A DNA stretch of 64,000 nucleotides, taken from NCBI GenBank assembly GCA_032871835.1, contig CM065297.1, positions 44,021,098 to 44,085,097 of the forward strand. Direction: 5' to 3'. This DNA comes from Dipteronia dyeriana. Taxonomy: Eukaryota; Streptophyta; Magnoliopsida; Sapindales; Sapindaceae. The stretch's first letter is position 1; each line of letters opens with the position of its first letter. The notes below the pieces were generated by a model, which searched no databases, was not told the DNA's origin, and saw nothing but the letters and a program-made list of their open reading frames with translations. A program made the position numbers and the translations under genes. Below, one piece after another: positions 1 to 10,304 of the stretch.

Positions 1-526
1 TCTGAACAATCTTATATTCCTTGAATTTTTGAAGGAGTTTTGCTATGTCTCGATAAGCTATCATTCCTTCATCTCTAGCTTGGTATTCGTCCAGGACTTG
101 GTTGATGATTACCTGTGAGTCACTGAATATCTCGACCTCATATGCTCCAAGGGCAATGTATACTCTAAGTCCAGCTAGTAACGCCTCGTACTCGGCTTGA
201 TTATTTGTCGCTTTAAAATCAAATCTCATGGCACATTCAACATCATCTCTTTCCTGGGTGCATACTACAATCCCTGCCCCGCTGCCATGAGTGTTCGAGG
301 AATCATCGACATATAATCTCCACGAGAAACTTTTGCCCAACATCCTTTTTACTTCCAGGTTTGGTTATGTGAATTCTGCTACGAAATCTGCCATGGCCTG
401 GTCTTTGAGGGATGTCCTGAGGACGTACTGAATATCAAATTCACTAAGCTCGATTGCCCATTTGGTTAGTCTTTCTGAAATTTCTGGCTTCTGTAAGATT
501 TGCTTAAGTGGGCAGTCGTTGAGGAC
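1..526 (-). pseudogene. T1 RNase H region (RT-linked RNase H end plus second RNase H)
   Basis: The minus strand first reads the end of the RT-linked RNase H (motifs like KWAIELSEFDIQY and DFVAEF, about 526-365). A second RNase H-like domain follows at about 340-1, with SWRLYVDDSS, GAGIVV and NNQAEYEALLAG. The extra domain is the one described for plant Tat elements as an archaeal-type RNase H. It would degrade the RNA strand during reverse transcription. A stop at about 527 separates it from the preceding frame. The domain is cut by the window edge and integrase is not seen. Confidence 0.75.
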
Positions 527-1700
527 TTAGATTGTATGAGCCTGAAAGTATGGCCTCAGCTTCCTTGCTGCCGAAACCAATACTAAGGCTATTTTTTCTG
601 CCTGTGAATACTTGGTTTCAACTAGAAGAAGTGCCTTGCTGGTATAGTATATTGGCTTATATACTCTATCTACTGTTCTGATTAAAACCGAGCTTGCTGC
701 TAATTCCGTAATTGATGAGTACAAGTGGAGTACTTCTCCCATTTTAGGTTTTGAAAGGATGAGAGCCTACCCTAGGTACTCTTTGATTTTTAGGAACGCC
801 TGTTCGCATTCTTCGTCCCATTCGAGTCATTTTCCTTTTTTAATTACTTTTAAAAAGGGAGCACATCTATCTGTGGCCTTTGAAATAAATCTGCCCAAGG
901 AGGCTAAACATCCTGTCAAGCGATGCACTTCTTTTAGAGTCCTTGGCGAGGTCATTTTTTGAAGGGCTTGAATCTTTTCAGCCCCTCTGGTGAACTTGGA
1001 AACCCAGGAACCTTCCTGAAAGAACTCAAAATAGGCATTTGTTCGGATTCAACTTCATCTGATATCTCCTCAAGACATCGAATGTTTCCCGCAGGTCTGA
1101 AGCATGCCCATCTGTCGGGGTGCTTTTGGTTAACATGTCATCTATGTAAACTTTCATGTTTCTTCCTATTTGACGTGCGAAGATTCTGTGGACCAATCTT
1201 TGATATGTTGCTTCTGCATTCTTTAGCCCAAAAGGCATTATTGTGTAACAGTACAAGGCCTTATCGGTTGTAAACGCTGGTTTTTCCTCATCAGTCTTAT
1301 TCATCCGGATTTGGTTGTACCCTTAGTAGGCGTTTATGAAACTGAGTAATTCGTGGCCTGGTGTGGCATCAACCAGTTGGTCTATCCCTGGCAGTGGAAA
1401 GCTTTCTTTTAGGTAAGCTTTATTCAGGTCCGTGAAGTTTATGAACATTCTCCACTGACCATTTTTCTTCTGGACGAGGACCATATTGGCTACCCACTGA
1501 GGGTAGTTGATCTCTCTGATTGACCCTACAACTAGTAACTTCTCCACTTCTTGCTTGATCGCTTGACTTCTTTCGAGGTTGAAAGATCTTATTTTTTGTA
1601 TTACTGGTTTTGCATTTGGGTCCACCGCAAGATGATGTAATATTACTTCGGCATTTATCCCTACCATGTCTTCATGACTCCAAGCGAACACGTCTTTGTA
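527..1700 (-). pseudogene. T1 reverse transcriptase (broken)
   Basis: This is a Ty3/gypsy reverse transcriptase copying element RNA in virus-like particles. From about 1691 down it shows the N-terminal block (VQKKNGQWRM, then LPGIDQLVDATPGHELLSF), then FGLKNAEATYQRLV and the catalytic YIDDM box near 1145. After a gap the RNase H connection follows (YYTSKALLLVETKYSQAEKI, 742-527). The frame changes or stops near 1320, 1020 and 745, so no full-length protein is possible. The catalytic Asp-Asp pair itself is kept. The plus-strand ORFs over this stretch are shadows. Confidence 0.85.
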
Positions 1701-1883
1701 TTCTTTGAGTAGATCAATAAGGTTTTGCTTAACCTTTCCTTCTAAACTAGCCCCGATCTTGATCTTCTTACCAGGTTCATCTTCCTTTAAGACTATTTCC
1801 TCTATTGGTTCACTTTTAAATTCCTTCGGCTCCTCCCTTGGATCAAACTCAAATAACAGTGATTCTTGCTCGGTCTGACCTGA

Positions 1884-2549
1884 TCATGTGTTGGTGCACA
1901 CTTGCTCGCTATTGTCTCTGTCTTTGTAAGCCGAGAGATTAGCCCTTCTGGCCATCTCCTGGGACCCCTTGACTACTCCTACCCCCCGTTCAGTTGGGAA
2001 TTTGATCATCAGAGCATAGGTAGCTGTTACTGCCTTAGTTTTATTCAAGAATGGTTGACTTAACAGCGCATTATAAGGCCAATTGTCTAGGTCTACTACT
2101 ACAAAATCGAGCAATACTGTTCTCTGACAAGGTGCTACTCTGATTTTTACGGGTAGCTTTCCCGTCTTGAGAAACCTGACCTCGACTCCCTCAAACCCTC
2201 TGAGTGGGGTATGGAAAGGTTGCAAATCCTTTCGATCCAACCTGAGTTGATCATAGACAACTACATTGAGAATATCTGCCGAACTTCCAATCTCTATTAA
2301 AATTCTCCTTACTTTCCTGTGGCCAATTCGGGCGCTTATGACAAGGGCGTCATTTGGTCGAACATCGACCCCATGTGAGTCGGCATCTATGAATATTATT
2401 GGGTCCCATCCTTCTTTTATTCTTTTCGGGTCTGGTTCGACAGAGTTGACATCAAAGTTCTGTCTTGCTTCCACTGCTTCTTGGATCTCTTGAGTTCGCT
2501 TCGGGTTACTTCTTCCAGTTGACGGTCCTCCGAAGATAGTTTGTATCAC
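1884..2549 (-). pseudogene. T1 aspartic protease region
   Basis: This 221-residue frame begins with a gag-protease linker (TIFGGPSTGRSN) and continues into a retropepsin-like fold. VRRILIEIGSSADIL stands where family members have D-T-G-S-S-A-D or D-x-G. The catalytic Asp is therefore replaced by Glu, and Ile takes the next position. Downstream, LDFVVVDLDNWPYNALL matches the conserved second half of Tat proteases. The enzyme would process the polyprotein, but this copy is probably inactive from the active-site change. Confidence 0.75.
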
Positions 2550-4281
2550 TTCATTTGCCTCGGAACTGGCCCTTTTGTCGCGACCTGAACTATGACTGGC
2601 CTTGGTCTCTTTCTTTGTTTATGACTTCTCATTTTTATTCAGGATTATATCTTGGAGGTGTCCTTCCCGAATGAGGGTCTCTATGTTGTCTCTAAGCTGA
2701 TAACATTTGGAGGTCTCATGACCGGTCTCTTTGTGGAATTTGCAGTATTTTATTGTATCTCACCGAGCAAATTGAGACTGTCGGCGTGGCTCTTTTACCA
2801 GATTCTTTTCTTCTAGTATGGCCAAGATTTCCTTCTGTTTTTTCTAGAGAGGGGTGTAGTTTGTGTATTTTCCTTAGAATTTCTCCTTGGTATAGTAAGC
2901 ATTACGCCTGTTTCCCCCATCCTTCCTTCTTTCTTTCCTGTTTTCTTTTTGTTTTCCTTTGTGGTTCTTTACCTTTGACTCGACATCTCTGCGTTCGGGT
3001 CTCCCTCCATGCATGTAGCAACCTCCTGTTGCTAATTCCTCTTCCTCGGCTAGTGCATATCCTCCAGCCATGTCCGTCATGTCTGCATATCTAGTTTAAC
3101 GGGCTCTTCTTAGGTCAAAAGACAGCCATCCGTTCTGCAAGTTGTTTATGAATGCAACAATTATTGCTTCATCATTTGCACTGCCAATTTTTGAGACCGC
3201 TTGAGAAAGATAAGTCGCTGATTTTCAATGACTCATCTTTCCCTTGTTTCAACTGAGAAAGATAAGCCACTGATTTTTTCCTGTGTACATTGCTCAACTC
3301 ACCGAAACTCTCGATGCTTGCCGGGGACAATCTTCCTAACCATCTTGAGCCTGTGTCTCCTAGAGTTTGTGGAAAGTTGAGACATTGTAAAGGGTCGCTG
3401 TAGGCATATTGAGCCATAACGATTTTATACCATCTAACGTGTTCTTTGGGATCTGTATCCTTCTTAAATTGTTCCACATGTGGCATCCTGAACCTCTCTG
3501 GGAATTGGGTTCATAAGATGTCCCTAGTAAAAGGACTATCAGAGTCATCATCAAACAACTCGTTAAATCCATATCGCCTAACCAACGTGTCCATTTGAAA
3601 CATGTTGTTTTCGACTTCTCAGGTCAGGCTCTGAATCATAACTTCTCTGTCTCCCACCGGTTCTCTATGACTGTTAAACCGCCTGATGATCGCCATGCTT
3701 GTTTCCAGCCCATCTTCCTCCTGTACCTGAGTCTCGTGAGCTAACCCTTGTAGGTGTATAGCTTCATAACAATGCTTGTGATGATGGCGATCACTATCTT
3801 TTGATGATGGTGATTGATCCCTACACTGGTCATATTTTTTATGCCTATCTCGATCCACCTGACCGTGACTCTGCCTTTGGTGTGGTTGTTCTTCAGGTGT
3901 TTCGCGACCCCTGTCCAGGTTGCGTGTTATACCCCCTGATTGATTGTTTTGATTCGAGTTCCTAGCAGTTACTGGAGCATCCGGTTCCTACCCAACTATA
4001 ACCGATCGGAGCCTTATAGGTAGAGGGTTTGGTGGATGCGCCTCATCCACAGTCAATAGATCTACTCCTTCTCTCGCCACGTCTGTCAGTAGCTGTTGCA
4101 ATGCCTCAAGGAAATGACGTGCTATGTCCTCACTGGTAGGAGGGATTTGTTAGTTACCAACTAGGGATGCTGGTTGGTTCTCGATGGTTATGGTGGGATC
4201 TCATGAACTTCCACCGATATGAGGATTATCTGGAGATTTTTTGATATCCCCTGATCTGTTTCTACTTCCACTTCCAGCCAT
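2550..4281 (-). pseudogene. T1 gag (capsid/nucleocapsid), broken
   Basis: The gag frame starts at an ATG read at 4281-4279 (MAGSGSRNRSGD), 46 bases inside the element from the LTR. It contains a charged His/Arg-rich stretch (about 3858-3619), then the capsid domain (MPHVEQFKKDTDPKEHVRWY, WLGRLSPASIESFGELS, LKQGKDESL; about 3486-3172). A nucleocapsid-type knuckle follows (CKFHKETGHETSKCYQL, about 2755-2690). Several stops, a frameshift near 3600 and an apparent small deletion in the capsid domain before the RKKSVAYL block make it non-functional. The family role is RNA packaging and particle assembly. Confidence 0.8.
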
Positions 4282-4305
4282 TACTTTAAACAAGGTCGAA
4301 GGTCC

Positions 4306-4326
4306 AGCCCTCCTTCTAGAGCCAAT
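4306..4326 (-). promoter_or_regulatory. T1 primer-binding-site region
   Basis: Directly inside the LTR end (TG at 4327) the minus strand reads TGGCTCTAGAAGGAGGG. Its position fits a PBS where a host tRNA would prime minus-strand DNA. It differs from the site used by T5 (TGGCGCCATCTATGGGAAG). I do not assign the tRNA. Confidence 0.55.
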
Positions 4327-5164
4327 TGTTGACGTCGATTTCTCAGTGGGTGAGAAAGTCGACAAGATTGAATTTAGTTGTGACCTGTCAAAGAGAAAGA
4401 GAAAGAGAATGCAATTTGAACCTAGCTAGAGACAAGTTAACGTGGTAAAACTCCAGTGATCGGAGAAACGTCTACGGGTGGTTGAACAAACAACCGAGCC
4501 AAAATTCACTATTGGAATAAAGAATTACACGCTCGCTCTCTATTTTTCCTCTCTGCTTGTGATTCTGTATATCTATTTTTTCATCTTTTCAACAATGAGA
4601 TTATGGGTCTATTTATATTTGCATAGAACCCTAATCCTTGTTGTACAAGTAATGAAAGAACTTTGTATTTAGTTACAATTTGGTTACTTGTTGGAGTTGT
4701 CTTTTACTTCTTTCCTATTTCAGAGTTTGTATGAAGATCGAATGGGACTATGGAGATAGTCAGTTTAGGACTTTATTTCTTTATAAATGTGCAGTCTTCT
4801 TGAAGAATTAAAGTTATTGCCCGATTTGGAACCTGTTTCCTGTTTTGTACTTTACTCTTCTAGGAATTCTTCTTAACATGGATATCCTTGCATATTTGAG
4901 CATGACTCTTGGTATACCCATGTGCGAATTATGTACTGGACTTCTTTATTCGGGTTTCTTGTTCTTGTCCCGAGTAGAATATGACGTCACTTGATCCCGA
5001 GTAGGTCTTGACTTGCTGAATACCTGTATTCATACTTACTCAGGCTCGTATTCCTTAGTGATATCTTGAAGGATGTTTTCTGGATGTCTATTCGGATATC
5101 TACCTGACAATCTTAAAGGACTATCCACCTTGTCAGTGACGTGTACATCCGATAAAAATATACC
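4327..5164 (-). repeat. T1 5' LTR (boundary on the right approximate)
   Basis: The stretch starts with TGTTGACG on the plus strand next to the primer site, the same terminal style as the T2 LTR (TGTTGACGAG). The right end lies somewhere at 5145-5164, where copia LTR sequence (AATATTAAAGACTATATTTG) takes over. No protein coding is evident: the short plus-strand ORFs at 4241-4429 and 4478-4672 have no family resemblance. Confidence 0.65.
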
Positions 5165-5987
5165 TATAAGAATATTAAAGACTATATTTGGTAAGTAGAT
5201 AAATAAAAAGGAATTATTTATCTAGTCAAATTAGGAAATATTTAATATGGTCACAAATACATTAATGATTTGGATTAGGAGTCTTGGTGTAGGAAAGAAT
5301 TCTTTTTGAAAAAGGATTCTTTTTGAAAAAGGATTCTTGGTCACTAAGTAAATCCACCTAAGAATAGGATTCTTGCCTACCAAGTAAATCCTCTTTAGGA
5401 GAGGATTTATGAACCTATAAATATAGGTTGTAAATTTCGACCAAGCCTTAGTTTTGGTATGAGAAGTTTTTATTTATTTATTTTTTTGTTGTTATAAAAA
5501 AAACTTCGTCCAACTCATTGTGTGAAGAATTCATCCAAGCATAGAGAAAAGAGGGAACGTTTTTGTTTTTGATAGTACATTAGTATCCCTTGCATCAAAA
5601 GGGTTTTGTGTACAACATTGAATCAAGGTTCAGGCGAGTTTCAATCAAATTGATTGATAATTCACAAGTGATCGAACGTTCTTGGTTTTTCTCTTGGAGG
5701 ATTATTGTGACTAACAAAGAAGAAGATTTTGTTTGTTTCCATCCTCAGGTATACAATTTAAAGAAAAGGAGCCCACACTCCTAGGTGATTCACTTTCGTG
5801 ATTGGATTGGAAGATCTTACGGATTCAATTCGACGCTAGTTCAATCGTCACAAAAAAAAGGTATGATACTTTTATATACATCAATTAATCTAGGGTTAAG
5901 GTTCTTGTTATTAAAAGGGAAATTTTTTCATTTATACCAAACCCTGATTTTAATTTTCACGCTTCCGTTGTGCTATTTTTCCCTACA
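5165..5987 (+). repeat. Copia A 5' LTR, truncated (TATA-to-end part)
   Basis: Only about the last 820 bases of a 2.2-kb LTR are left of the PBS. It matches 11195-11964 closely. It contains three near-repeats of GGATTC(TTG) with CCAAGTAAATCC (5300-5395), then a TATA box TATAAATA (5416-5423), the probable element promoter. The end is CCCTACA at 5987. The short ORFs at 5590-5784 and 5785-6024 also appear in other LTR copies and have no known domain. Confidence 0.8.
5416..5423 (+). promoter_or_regulatory. Copia A 5' LTR TATA box
   Basis: TATAAATA lies about 570 bases before the LTR end, and the same box is in the 3' LTR at 11399-11406. Transcription of the element would start shortly downstream, placing U3 to the left. 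Confidence 0.55.
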
Positions 5988-5989
5988 AT

Positions 5990-6002
5990 TGGTATCAGAG
6001 CC
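5990..6002 (+). promoter_or_regulatory. Copia A primer binding site (tRNA-Met type)
   Basis: TGGTATCAGAGCC follows the LTR end by two bases. It is the standard complement of the initiator tRNA-Met 3' end used by most plant copia elements. Confidence 0.9.
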
Positions 6003-6083
6003 TGGTTGTACCCTGATTAAATGATGTATGTGTACATGAATCGTTTTATTTTATTGTATATATGCATGTTTTAGAAAGAGATG

Positions 6084-6135
<52 letters not shown>

Positions 6136-7374
6136 TTATATGTGGATTGTTATTGCTCAATTTTGGTCTTAGAATTTTATTGTATTTTTGTTTTAGGATT
6201 GTAACAAGAAGGGTGGTCTATCATCGCCATAATTTCCTTCTTGGTAGTTGCTAAGTTTTTTTATTTTATTTTGTTGTTGTAATAAAAAAAACTGCACTAT
6301 ATTGTAATAAAGAAAAACTGGACTATATTGTAATAAAAAAAACTGCACTATATTTTTTATTTATAATTCTTCTGTAATACATTCAAGTATCGAAGAATAG
6401 AAGGTTTGAAGAATTGGGAGCAACTGAAACAGGTTTGGGACTGTGCGAGCCATAACAACAAACGTGCGTGCGAAGAGCACACGGCCACGTTTGTAGTGGC
6501 CTGGTCTGCGCACGGCAGCCCTTTAAGGGGTTGTGGCATGCGCACGCCCATAGGAGGGAGCCAAGGTTGCGCATGCCCATGGGAGGCAGCCGAGGGAGTC
6601 CAAACGACGAAGGTCACATAAAGATTTTTTCGCCAAGAAAGGAGTTTTTTGTATTCCAAGACATGTAATTTACTTGCTTTTCTAGGATAGACCAACATTT
6701 TAGCTATTTATATTTTTTGTAAATATTGCAATATTTGTCACTGTTTGATAACATGTCATATAGAATAGGAGTGCCACTCATATATCTCTTTTTGTATGAA
6801 CATGCATTGAATGGTTTTGGTATCTAATTGGCATGTAGATAACTTGGTAAGTCATTTTATTGAATTCGATCACATGCCTTAAATAATTGAGTGGGAGAAG
6901 GTGTTTTGGAACACTTACGGCCTCCAAGTTTAGTTGAGCTTTATGTTTCGTGTAATAACCTTCCAAGAGGAATTCATGAATGGAATTTAGCCAGATACTT
7001 CCTTATAAGGATAGACTAGACCATTAACCCAAACGATATCTACTCCCAAATGAGGGATATTCGTGAGGGATTATATTGAAGGTCGATAACTTGGTAACAC
7101 ACTCAATGTGATTTTATTAATATCCTCCCAAGAGTTCTTGTCAATCAATTTGCAAGGCTAAAATTGAAAACGTTGTTTGTTATGTTAACAATTAGGTGGG
7201 ACCTGGTCCAACTAGTAAATGGTGCGAACTCCCAAAAGAGGCGTGACATTTATGGGTGTTGGATCACCGTTGAATTTTACGATTGAATTATTTTATTTAT
7301 ATTTCAAGATAAATATTCAAAGGTGCTATATCATGATTATTTACTTATATAAGTTTTGTTATTAAAAAGAAATC
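6003..7374 (+). other. Copia A leader (5' UTR) with AT microsatellite and GC-rich block
   Basis: This is a long untranslated leader of about 1.37 kb. It holds an (AT)n run of about 22 units (6087-6132), poly-A/TTG-rich sequence (6240-6360) and a strikingly GC-rich block (about 6440-6605) with GCGCACG and CCCATGGG motifs. Short ORFs on both strands over the block are present in related leaders but change frame between copies, so I do not call them genes. The rest is AT-rich with no feature I recognise. Confidence 0.6.
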
Positions 7375-8135
7375 ATGACCTCATCCCTAATCAACATCCT
7401 AAAAGATAATACTTTAACTGATGATAATTATGTCACATGGAAAAAGGAAAATTGGGTTGTTGTTGCAAGTTGAAAAGCATAAGTTCATTCTGTGCACTCC
7501 TAAACCACCTACTCCTAAACCACATACTCCTACTAATGAATCTACTCAAGAGCAAAGAGATGAGTATCAGCAGTGGGAGTCATCAAATGAGATGGCTAAA
7601 TGTTATATTATGGCCACCATCTTCGAAGTGTTGCAACAGTAACATGAAGGAATAGAGACTGCTGCCGATATAATGATGTCTCTATAGGAGATGTTTGCTA
7701 TGAGGTCTAGAATGACTAAGAGAGAGGCAGTGACTGCGTTCATAAAACTTAGGATGAAACCTAGACAGACTGTGAAAGATCACATGATGAAAGTCATAGC
7801 ACATCTCAACATTGTTGAATTGATTGGTGTTGAGATATATGGTGAGACGAAAATTGACATGATCGTCAACTCACTGTCAGATTCCTTGGATCAGTTCAAG
7901 TTGGACTGTACCTTGAACAATAAGGAATACACCTTGCAACGCCTGATGCAAGATGTTCAAAGCACAAATAAAATCCTTGTGAAATGCAAGGGTCAATAGA
8001 TTCATATCCTTGATCAGTTGCTACTCTTAAAGACCCATAAGAAGGTCAAGAGACAACAAATGAAAAAGCAACTTGGGCATTCATAGAAGGAGACCAAGAA
8101 AGCAACCAAGATCAAAGGGAAGTGTTTCATTTGTG
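7375..8135 (+). pseudogene. Copia A gag (UBN2-type), broken
   Basis: Gag starts MTSSLINILKDNTLTDDNYV at an ATG (7375-7377) that copia B and C have lost. A one-base insertion in the A-run near 7440 shifts the frame. Stops at about 7640 (CAA to TAA), 7687 and 7997 break the rest. The recognisable core is MFAMRSRMTKREAVTAFIKL and VKDHMMKVIAHLN, typical of copia gag polyproteins of the UBN2 family, which form the particle shell. The zinc knuckle begins (CFICGEK, about 8126) but is cut by a deletion. Confidence 0.75.
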
Positions 8136-8650
8136 GTGAAAAACGGTCAAAGGAATAGACTGAATAAGAATGAATTCAACTTACGTTTAGGCAACGAAGT
8201 GTTGGTGTCTGCTAGTGCAGTGGGAGATATTAGAAATAATTTAGATTCTTATAAGCATTTAGGTATAATAAACGTTTATATTATACCTCAATTCAAGAGG
8301 AATTTAATTTCAGTTTCTTGTTTATATAAATTTGGTTTTTTGGTTACTTTTAATAAAGTTTTTATTATTAGTAAGAATGAAAAAATTATTTGCAAAGGTA
8401 CAATGGAAGACGGTTTATTCTATTTGCATGGAAATATCTCTCACTTGTTAGATACGGAATCAACGGAACCAACGGAACCTAATCATAAAAGAATAAAATT
8501 ATCAAAAGATGAAACCTACCTATGGTATTCTCGCGTAGGTCATATTAACTTTAATAGGATTAAAAGATTGGTCAGTGACGAACCTCTAAGTGACTTAAAG
8601 GTTGATGATCTACCAACTTGTGAATCTTGTTTGGAGGTAAAAAAATGACC
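8136..8650 (+). pseudogene. Copia A protease remnant and GAG-pre-integrase domain
   Basis: Right after CFICGEK the sequence jumps to RLNKNEFNLRLGNE, so the second half of the zinc knuckle and the protease active site (WIIDSGATNH in copia B) are missing. The rest of the protease fold (VYIIPQFKRNLISVSCL) and the GAG-pre-integrase zinc region follow (YLWYSRVGHINFNRIKRL with CESC). A small frameshift at about 8640 leads into integrase. The same junction is found in copia C. Confidence 0.75.
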
Positions 8651-9370
8651 AAAAGGTCGTTTAAGACCAAAGGCATAAAATCAATCGATTATTTAAGATT
8701 GATACACACTGATGTATGTGGACCTATGAGCATTCAAGCTAGAGGTGAATATGAGTACTTCATCACTTTCAAGAATGGTCACTCAAGATTTGGCTATGTG
8801 TATCTCCTGAGACATAAGTCAGATGCTTTTGACATGTTCAAAGCATTTAAAGCTGAAATACAAAATCAACTTGAGAAGTGCATAAAAATCTTGAAGTCTG
8901 ATCGTGGTGGAGAATATCTATCTGGTGAGTTTCAGCAAAATATTATTGATAATGGGATAATATCTAAGTTTTCTGCACCAGGTACACCTCAACAAAATGG
9001 GGTGGTAGAAAGGAGAAATAAAATTCTTTTGGACATGGTTAGGTTTATGTTGAGTTATTCAACGCTCTCTAATTCTCTTTGGGGATATGCTTTACAAACC
9101 GCTATGTACATTCTAAACGATGTACCACCTAAGTCAGTTCCTAAAACGCCACATGAGTTATGGACCATGCAAAAGCCTAGTTTACAACACTTAAGGATAT
9201 TTGGATGTCCTGCGCATGTGTTTAAAGGAAAGTTAGAAAAGATGGAGTCCCATTCAGAAACATGCATATTTGTAGGGTATCCAAAAGGAACAAAAGGATA
9301 TTATTTCTATAGTCCTTCAGATCTTAAAGTATTTGTTTCAAAAATTTCTGGAAGAGGACTATATGAATAA
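8627..9370 (+). pseudogene. Copia A integrase
   Basis: This is a 247-residue open frame with the integrase catalytic core of the D,D-35-E type. The first Asp is in [11 protein letters not shown], the second in [14 protein letters not shown] and the Glu in [13 protein letters not shown]. The region after the core ([29 protein letters not shown]) is typical of copia. The enzyme would insert element cDNA into the genome. The frame is open through the core but separated from gag and RT by frameshifts (about 8640 and 9350). Confidence 0.85.
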
Positions 9371-10304
9371 TTTTGTGCCTAAAAGTAGAATTATCCTGAA
9401 TGAGCTTTCAGGAGACACAATTCCACAAGAGGTTTCACTACCAAGCCTAATTGTATGTTCCGTACCAACACAAGATCAACAATCTACCGTATCTCGTTGT
9501 AGTGGGAGGGTTAGTAAACAACCTGAGAGACATATCGGTCTAGGAGAATCTGTAGAGAATCTTTCGGACGACGATGATCCCTATACGTACAAGGAAGCAA
9601 TGGAAGATGTTGATTGTAGGCAATGCAATCTGAAATTGAATCTATGTTAAAAAACAAAGCCTGGTCTCCTGTAAACTTGCCTAAATGGATAAAACACATT
9701 GGGTACAAGTGGGTATACAAGAGGAAAAGAGGAATGGATGGAAAGGTAGAAACCTTTATAGCTAGATTGGTAGCTAAAGGTTATACACAAAAGGAAGGTA
9801 CCGATTATGAAGAAACCTTCTCTCCTATGACCATGCTTAAATCCATTAGGATACTCTTATCCATTACGGCATCTCTAGAACTAGAGATTTGGCAAATGGA
9901 CGTCAAGACAAATTTCCTTAATGGAAGTCTTAACGAAAGTATCTATATGATGCAACCAGAAGGATTCATTGAAAAAGGCCTAGAAGAAAAGGTATGCAAG
10001 TTGCAAAGATCCATATATGGATTGAAGCAAGCATCTTGATCCTAGAACATAAGGTTTGATCAAGCCATGAAAAGTTTTGGATTTATTCAAAACATTGATG
10101 AACCTTGTGTGTACAAAAGGATTAAAGACGACAAGTTGGTTTTCCTAGTTCTTTACGTTGATGATATACTACTCATTGGAAACGATGTAGGCGTATTGAC
10201 ATCAATAAAAGAATGGTAGCAAAACAATTTGATATGGAGGACTTCAGATAAGCAAGTTATATTCTTGATATCCAATTCATAAGGGATAGAAAGAATAGAA
10301 TGAT
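9333..10304 (+). pseudogene. Copia A reverse transcriptase, 3' truncated
   Basis: After the linker (9333-9610) the copia RT begins: [59 protein letters not shown] and RSIYGLKQAS, then a stop near 10037. Past the stop the catalytic box LVLYVDDILLIGND (about 10146-10187) is intact. The frame breaks again near 10218 and coding ends abruptly at about 10304. All of RNase H is deleted and inverted LTR-end sequence follows directly. It cannot make an active enzyme. Confidence 0.85.

Larger units (their letters stand above)
1..5164 (-). mobile_element. T1: partial Ty3/gypsy (Tat-type) retrotransposon, 5' part
   Basis: Read on the minus strand, the order is LTR (from about 5164 to 4327), primer site, gag, protease, RT, RNase H, and the element runs off the left edge of the window before integrase. 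This order and the RT and RNase H sequence style fit the Tat/Ogre branch of plant gypsy elements. Every domain carries stops or frameshifts, so it is a dead copy. Its right end abuts a truncated copia LTR in mid-LTR, which suggests that T1 inserted into the 5' LTR of copia A. The matching flank lies outside the window. Confidence 0.85.

Noticed and set aside
6087..6132. (AT)n run as a special signal in the copia leader
   Set aside because: A simple microsatellite; at the same leader position B, C and D have only short AT runs, so it is a local expansion.
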